Shown here: one piece after another, positions 62,301-64,000 of the stretch | Numbering within the stretch: position 1 is the stretch's first letter | Layout: every line of letters begins with the position of its first letter | Source of the DNA: Solanum dulcamara | Lineage: Eukaryota > Streptophyta > Magnoliopsida > Solanales > Solanaceae | NCBI RefSeq assembly: GCF_947179165.1 | Contig: NC_077242.1 | Location: forward strand, 76,365,097 to 76,429,096 | Reading direction: 5' to 3' | DNA: 64,000 nucleotides | The notes under the pieces: generated by a model | Databases searched by the model: none | Told to the model about the DNA's origin: nothing | Seen by the model: the letters and a program-made list of their open reading frames with translations, nothing else | Made by a program: the position numbers and the translations under genes

Positions 62301-62905
62301 TGCTTTGGTAAATAGTTGGTGATAATTCATATACGAATAGTGAACACCTGATATTTTGGGTAGGAAAACTCACAAATACGTGATACTTCAAATGCGTTTT
62401 GGACCATTATCTCTTGTTTTAATGATAACCCCAAAAGGCAAGAGCAAAAGTCATGGACAAGATCTTGGTAGATGTGTTCAAATACATAACTTAGATTCCT
62501 GTTTTTATGTTACAGGTTATCCTAAGAACAAGGAAGCCAACAGTGTTGAAGGCCTTCTCAAGTCCAACGGAAAGTATGTCCTTCTAAGTATTTCTTGCAC
62601 TGCTCACATTAAATTTGTACACAATGCTTTCTATTATGCTAATTAGATAGTTAACAAATTTATGAACACCTCCACATTTGATTGTAGGTGTCATATTAGA
62701 CCTACATGCCGAGCTGTATAATGATTCAAATGGAGTGGAAACTGATAGTTGCTATCTCATGGTGCTAACAACAAACAGGGGAATCATCAAGCTAGACATG
62801 ATGGATGATTACCAGCGATACAGAATGTGGTCAATGACTATTAACCAAATGCTGACGCTCTCTACTTCATTTACAAAATATGAGCTGCAATTTTACAAAA
62901 GCTAA
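59378..62905 (+). CDS. VAN3-binding / FORKED1-like protein (DUF828 + PH), 8 exons
   Basis: Exons: 59378-59560, 59631-59702, 59793-59861, 60313-60670, 61244-61411, 61889-61938, 62516-62573 and 62688-62905. All are GT-AG; the frame is open for 391 aa. The N-terminal auxin-canalisation (DUF828) region starts at the conserved PETMDFLSRTWCNFA motif (about residues 14-28). It continues through WMQQAMHP and the Ala-rich EVHAAISVAGVAAALAAIAAE stretch (about 142-162) to the GSAMTGTSASDILTLTAAATT block (to about 227). The C-terminal plant PH-like domain spans about residues 245-388 and ends at STSFTKYELQFYK. In Arabidopsis, such proteins (VAB, FKD1 and FL) bind the ARF-GAP VAN3/SFC, bind phosphoinositides and help place PIN1 during vein patterning. 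An AATAAA follows the stop by 4 nt. The 50-bp exon 6 was placed by reading frame and splice sites. It is on the shorter side for the family. Confidence 0.92.
61438..61672. mobile_element. Stowaway-like MITE in intron 5 of the FORKED-like gene
   Basis: The left end ctccctctgtttcaatttg and the right end caaattgaaatggagagag are inverted copies of about 19 bp with few mismatches. TA lies on both sides (61436-61437, 61673-61674). It is 235 bp long. Confidence 0.85.
62105..62415. repeat. Fold-back MITE in intron 6 of the FORKED-like gene
   Basis: Left-arm words (ggtcaaaaacacacttga, tcaccaactatttatcaaa, cacctcaactat, ttgttcccttttcctacc) recur inverted (ggtaggaaatgggaacaa, atagttgaggtgtg, ggtaaatagttggtga, tcaaatgcgttttggacc). 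The fold is centred near 62262. Confidence 0.8.
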
Positions 62906-62915
62906 TCTTAATAAA

Positions 62916-63181
62916 GATTTGTGGCATCAGAATATTTTTCGCATGAGTTTTTGTCAAGTACAGGTTATAGTATTTAGCAACTTCCAAGTTGTCAGATCTG
63001 TTAATAGTTACATATCGTGTTCTTGTTTTTTTTGGATAAGTTACATGTCTGTCGATCGTATTGTTTGCTTCAATCCGTTATGATTTTTCATTTCTCATCT
63101 TGTTCACTTGGATAGCAGTTTCTAGAGTCGATCACAATTATTCTATTTGATGAATTAATTCTTCTACTTCCAAGAATTCAC
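62916..63181. other. 3' flank of the FORKED-like gene
   Basis: Probable 3' UTR and flank; no further coding sequence. An AATAAA at 62910-62915 is very close to the stop. The real poly(A) site may lie further downstream. Confidence 0.5.
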
Positions 63182-63190
63182 CTAAAGCTC

Positions 63191-63327
63191 GTTAGGGAAT
63201 CTTAGTATCTCAGTTGGTTAGCTACCTGAACTTTCACCTTGTTGGTGAGGGTTTGATTCCCCACCTTATAGCCCCTCCCTTCCCTAACCCTCTCCCTACC
63301 CCCCCCCCCCAACCCAAAAAAAAAAAA
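63191..63327 (+). mobile_element. Full-length tRNA-derived SINE with 9-bp target duplication
   Basis: The tRNA-like head reads tatctcagttggttagctac (A box), then tggtgagggtttgattcccc (B box), followed by C-rich sequence and an A12 tail. The flanks are ctaaagctc at 63182-63190 and 63328-63336. It lies about 290 bp downstream of the FORKED-like stop codon. Confidence 0.85.
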
Positions 63328-63490
63328 CTAAAGCTCCTCAAGTAATTGTTTCCTATCTGGAATTGCGGTCAAATTACAGATGTTCAAAGTCTAATAGAAA
63401 CCAAACCAAAGAAGAAGTTCTAGCCACTATAGTTCCCATGAAACTGATGTACTCACGTGTATGCAGCCATCACACGTTGAAAACATATAT

Positions 63491-63852
63491 TCCCTCTGTT
63501 TCAATTTATGTGACATAGTCTGACTGGGCAGGGAGTTTAAGAAAGAAAGGGGAACTTTTGAAACTTGTAATCTTAAACCTACCATAACGTTTGTGTGGCT
63601 ATAAAAGCTTATCATCAAGGGTAAAGGGAAAGTTCAAGTTAAATTGTTTCCAAATAATAACAACATACTCAATATAATCCCACAAGTGGGGTCTGGGGAG
63701 GGTAAGATGTATGTATACCTTACCCCTACCTTTGTGGGGTAGAGAGGCTGTTTCCGATCAAGTTAAATTGTTTTCAAATTTGGAAATATTGTGTTTTTTT
63801 GGGAGGGACTAGAAAAGAAATAGTATCATTCTTTTTGGAACTGAGGAAGTAT
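63491..63852. mobile_element. Stowaway-like MITE containing a nested SINE
   Basis: The left end is ttccctctgtttcaattta. The right end is ggaactgaggaagta, an eroded inverted copy. It is interrupted by a SINE at 63656-63758. Without that insertion it is about 240 bp, like the copy at 61438. Confidence 0.7.
63656..63758. mobile_element. SINE-like insertion with 21-bp target duplication, nested in a MITE
   Basis: The body carries tataatcccacaagtggggt and ctggggagggtaagatg, the same family as 58935-59048. The flanks are 21-mers at 63635-63655 and 63759-63779 (caagttaaattgttt...caaat) that differ at one base. Confidence 0.85.
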
Positions 63853-64000
63853 ATTGTATGCATATCATAATTCCGACATAAATATCTTGATACATTATAC
63901 ACAGTCAGATATATGAGACAGGTACTAAAGGGAATTAAAACATGGACATGGAGGCAAGAGAAGTCGTTGAGTCAAAATTATCATTTTTTCTTCTTTCCAT

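Noticed and set aside
1..64000. tRNA genes suggested by A/B-box-like sequences
   Set aside because: Every A/B-box pair that I found (for example 63191 and 29150) lies in a SINE with a tail and target duplications. None folds into a plausible complete tRNA by eye.
1..64000. A novel multi-gene system or biosynthetic cluster
   Set aside because: The three host genes belong to known plant families in separate pathways with ordinary spacing. Everything else is explained by transposons, their remnants and simple or tandem repeats.

Overview
This is plant nuclear DNA, almost certainly from a Solanum species (tomato/potato clade). It is AT-rich. Its genes are long and intron-split with GT-AG junctions. 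Between them lie typical Solanaceae repeats: TS/SolS-type tRNA-derived SINEs, Stowaway-like MITEs with CTCCCTCYGTTTC ends, CACTACTA-ended MITEs, Ty3/gypsy solo LTRs of 2-2.4 kb and Ty1/copia elements. The species call is inference from repeat families; no search was run.

Three host genes can be reconstructed, all on the plus strand. (1) 7387-17167: an 11-exon CER3/WAX2 gene (630 aa), the partner of CER1 in making very-long-chain alkanes for cuticular wax. All three histidine clusters and the C-terminal WAX2 domain are present. A decayed second copy of its last exon lies about 0.5 kb downstream. (2) 51055-51627: a single-coding-exon IBH1-like atypical HLH protein (190 aa), probably with a 5'-UTR intron. 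(3) 59378-62905: an 8-exon VAN3-binding/FORKED1-like protein (391 aa) with an auxin-canalisation DUF828 region and a C-terminal PH-like domain. They belong to separate pathways (wax synthesis, growth repression by HLH dimerisation, vesicle traffic and vein patterning), and I see no functional clustering.

The rest is transposon-derived or featureless. 1-1714 holds LTR remains. 1735-7130 is the CER3 upstream region, with fold-back elements, MITEs and small duplications. 18070-25405 is a gypsy solo LTR split by a nearly intact minus-strand copia element that has one in-frame stop in pol and a truncated 5' LTR. 25956-26160 is an array of self-complementary ~33-bp units. 26580-33591 is a 2.2-kb tandem duplication whose second copy was later hit by a SINE (21-bp target duplication) and by a 2430-bp gypsy solo LTR (5-bp target duplication). 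37394-42063 is an old, broken minus-strand copia element. 42064-50300 and 51850-59280 are mostly AT-rich intergenic sequence with repeat remnants. 57485-59048 holds a GGTGRT-rich minisatellite and a SINE cluster just upstream of the FORKED-like gene.

I found no convincing undescribed biological system. The most informative observations are the layered insertion history at 26.6-33.6 kb, the copia-in-gypsy nest, the 40/42-bp VNTR just upstream of CER3 exon 2, the decayed CER3 tail and the palindromic array.
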